Positions 5,290-6,772 of a DNA stretch of 6,772 nucleotides are shown one piece after another. The DNA comes from an uncultured Planctomycetaceae bacterium. GTDB taxonomy: Bacteria > Planctomycetota > Planctomycetia > Pirellulales > Pirellulaceae. Every line of letters starts with the position of its first letter. Positions within the stretch are counted from its first letter, which is position 1. Location of the stretch: contig CALBTA010000377.1 of NCBI GenBank assembly GCA_937967755.1, positions 1 to 6,772 on the forward strand, in the 5' to 3' direction. The position numbers were made by a program, and so were the translations under genes. Under the pieces are notes generated by a model. The model was not told where the DNA came from and made no database searches. It saw nothing but the letters and a program-made list of their open reading frames with translations.

Positions 5290-6597
5290 ATGAAACAAAC
5301 TCTGCTCGCGAGCCTACTCGTCGCCCTCTCAACAACAGTTTTCGCCGATGCCCCTTGGCCGCAGTGGCGCGGGCCGGACGGGCAAGGGCACCTATCGGGC
5401 GAAGGCTATCCGGCGACCTGGTCGGAGACCGAGAACATTGCCTGGAAGGCGGAGCTACCCGGCAGCGGGCATTCGTCGCCGGTGATTGATGAACAGCACG
5501 TCTGGCTGACGACCGCCACGGCCGATCCGATCACCGAAGAGGCCAGGAAGAAAAAGCTGGAAGCAAACACGGGTAGCCAGCCGCTGACGCTGGTCGGCCG
5601 CCTGAGCATGCGAGCACTCTGCATCGACCGCAAGAGCGGAAAGCTGCTGCACAACATCGAAGTCCTTTCGCACGACGACCCGCAGTGGACGCATCAAATC
5701 AACACGTTCGCTTCGCCCACACCGGTGCTGAGTGACGGGCGGTTGTATTGCAGCTTCGGTTCGCACGGCAACGCGTGCTTGGATACGAAGACGCTGAAAG
5801 TGCTGTGGACCAATCAAGAGTTGGAAGTGATGCATGAGAACGGGCCGGGCAGCACGCCGGTCGTGTGGGGCGATTTCTTTATCGTGCACTGCGATGGCAG
5901 CGACGCGCAGTTCATTGCCGCGTTGAACAAGCACGATGGCAAGCTGGCGTGGAAGACGAAGCGTTCCGGTGAGATGAACAGCAACCCGCAGTTGCAAAAG
6001 GCGTACGGCACGCCGTTGATGGTAAAAATCCAAGGGCGCGATCAACTGATTTCGCCGGCAGCGGATTGGCTATACAGTTACGATCCGGCAACGGGTGAAG
6101 AGTTGTGGAAGCTGCATTACGGCGTCCTCGGTTTTTCTAACGTGCCGCGGCCGGTCGCCGGCAAAGGGATGATCTTCATCGCGACCAGTTTCATGAAGTC
6201 GCAGATTCAAGCCATCAAGGTCGAAGACGGCAAGCCGCGGTTGGTTTGGAAGTACGACAAAGCCGTGCCGCGCATCGCCTCGCCGCTGTTAGTTGGTGAC
6301 GAGTTGTACTTCATCAACGAAAGCGGTATCGCCACCTGCCTCGACGCCCAAACCGGCAAGCTTCACTGGGACGAGCGGTTAGGCGGCAACGTCGCCGCGT
6401 CGCCGACCTATGCCGATGGACACTTGTACTTTCACAACCGCGAAGGGGAAACGTACGTCGTCAAGCCGGGTCCGGAGTTCAACCTGCTGCACACCAACCA
6501 ACTTGATGGCGGACATTGGGCGTCGCTAGCCGGCGCCGATGGCGAGTTCATCGTTCGCACCGACAAGGCACTCTACTGTCTGCGGAAGCCAAAGTAG
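5290..6597 (+). CDS. Secreted PQQ-binding-like beta-propeller repeat protein, 435 aa
   Basis: A clear signal peptide covers residues 1-19 (MKQTLLASLLVALSTTVFA, cleaved before DAPW). WPQWRGPDGQG (23-33) and NIAWKAELPGSGHSSPVI (49-66) are the standard opening of a large planctomycete family of exported PQQ-like propellers. Repeats of the form 'A.D..TGK..W' recur: 109-120 (ALCIDRKSGKLL), 163-173, 210-221 (ALNKHDGKLAW), 263-273 (SYDPATGEELW), 308-320 and 349-360 (CLDAQTGKLHW), giving roughly a seven-bladed propeller. Despite the name, nothing shows PQQ binding or dehydrogenase activity: there is no cytochrome domain. The fold is shared with BamB, where it serves as a protein-binding scaffold. The function is therefore open. 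No Shine-Dalgarno site is seen before ATG at 5290. A short membrane-anchored gene follows after 11 bases, likely in the same operon. Confidence 0.92.
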   Translation: MKQTLLASLLVALSTTVFADAPWPQWRGPDGQGHLSGEGYPATWSETENIAWKAELPGSGHSSPVIDEQHVWLTTATADPITEEARKKKLEANTGSQPLTLVGRLSMRALCIDRKSGKLLHNIEVLSHDDPQWTHQINTFASPTPVLSDGRLYCSFGSHGNACLDTKTLKVLWTNQELEVMHENGPGSTPVVWGDFFIVHCDGSDAQFIAALNKHDGKLAWKTKRSGEMNSNPQLQKAYGTPLMVKIQGRDQLISPAADWLYSYDPATGEELWKLHYGVLGFSNVPRPVAGKGMIFIATSFMKSQIQAIKVEDGKPRLVWKYDKAVPRIASPLLVGDELYFINESGIATCLDAQTGKLHWDERLGGNVAASPTYADGHLYFHNREGETYVVKPGPEFNLLHTNQLDGGHWASLAGADGEFIVRTDKALYCLRKPK

Positions 6598-6608
6598 ACC
6601 GCCACGTC

Positions 6609-6772
6609 ATGAGCGCGACGCCACACTCCACAACCGGCCGGGTGCGATGGCAGTTTCGGCTGTCTTCCCTGCTGCTGTTGATGGTCGTCGTCGCAGCCGG
6701 TCTGGGTATTTGGCACCGGTGGGAATCGACGCGCGACAGGCGACAATTGGCGTGGGCGATCGGTGCATCCGA
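6609..6772 (+). CDS. Membrane-anchored protein with FRLSSLLLLM N-terminus (partial, C-terminus off the right edge)
   Basis: The visible 54 residues begin MSATPHSTTGRVRWQFRLSS, followed by a hydrophobic segment (about 19-34, SSLLLLMVVVAAGLGI) and a basic, polar stretch WHRWESTRDRRQLAWAIG. A basic leader with 'FRLSSLL..M.VVA' is a very common N-terminus in planctomycete proteins of varied and mostly unknown function; the segment acts as a single membrane anchor with the bulk of the protein probably outside the cytoplasm or in the cytoplasm depending on topology, which cannot be decided here. It starts 11 bases after the beta-propeller stop, so co-transcription is likely. No Shine-Dalgarno site. 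The function cannot be named from this fragment. Confidence 0.75.
   Translation, partial: MSATPHSTTGRVRWQFRLSSLLLLMVVVAAGLGIWHRWESTRDRRQLAWAIGAS

Noticed and set aside
5072..5335. Leftward open frame of 87 codons containing SGGFQPP
   Set aside because: It runs through the REP pair and into the start of the beta-propeller gene; the SGGFQPP string is only the translated repeat, not a protein motif.
5455..6045. Leftward open frame of 196 codons
   Set aside because: It is antisense to the beta-propeller gene, whose regular repeats and signal peptide establish the rightward frame.

Overview
The window looks like chromosomal DNA of a planctomycete, probably from the Pirellulales or a nearby order. 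The evidence is a GC-rich sequence, mostly absent Shine-Dalgarno sites on the large genes, a secreted PQQ-like beta-propeller protein with the WPQWRGPDG opening, a protein starting with a basic stretch followed by FRLSSLLLLM, a secreted protease fused to a PA14-type domain, and dispersed GTAG-headed palindromes that read as SGGFQPP when translated. This is inference from family resemblance; there is no rRNA or other phylogenetic marker here.

Layout. Positions 1-5024 are read entirely leftward (minus strand). In transcription order they hold: a secreted trypsin-like/PDZ/PA14 protease (5024-3570); a membrane protein of the lysylphosphatidylglycerol synthase/UPF0104 flippase-like family (3557-2541), only 12 bases downstream; a row of three small genes (72, 58 and 92 codons; 2461-1800) with its own good promoter and Shine-Dalgarno sites, resembling a toxin-antitoxin-type cassette; a 245-aa cytosolic DUF4261-like protein (1803-1066) coupled to the last small gene by an ATGA overlap; and a GtrB/ArnC-like family 2 glycosyltransferase (1006 to beyond the left edge). 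A divergent intergenic region (5025-5289) separates this block from two rightward genes: the PQQ-like beta-propeller protein (5290-6597) and, 11 bases later, the beginning of a short membrane-anchored protein that runs off the right edge.

The most unusual structure is a family of REP-like elements. Two near-identical 25-base copies lie face to face in the divergent intergenic region, enclosing a second inverted repeat. Two more lie in tandem at the 3' end of the flippase gene, where they encode its last ten residues and its stop codon. No RAYT transposase is visible in the window.

Functionally, the protease, flippase-like protein, glycosyltransferase and beta-propeller protein are all envelope or exported proteins, but nothing shows that they share one pathway. 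The small-gene cassette looks like an independent module. No rRNA, tRNA, CRISPR array or transposase gene was seen.
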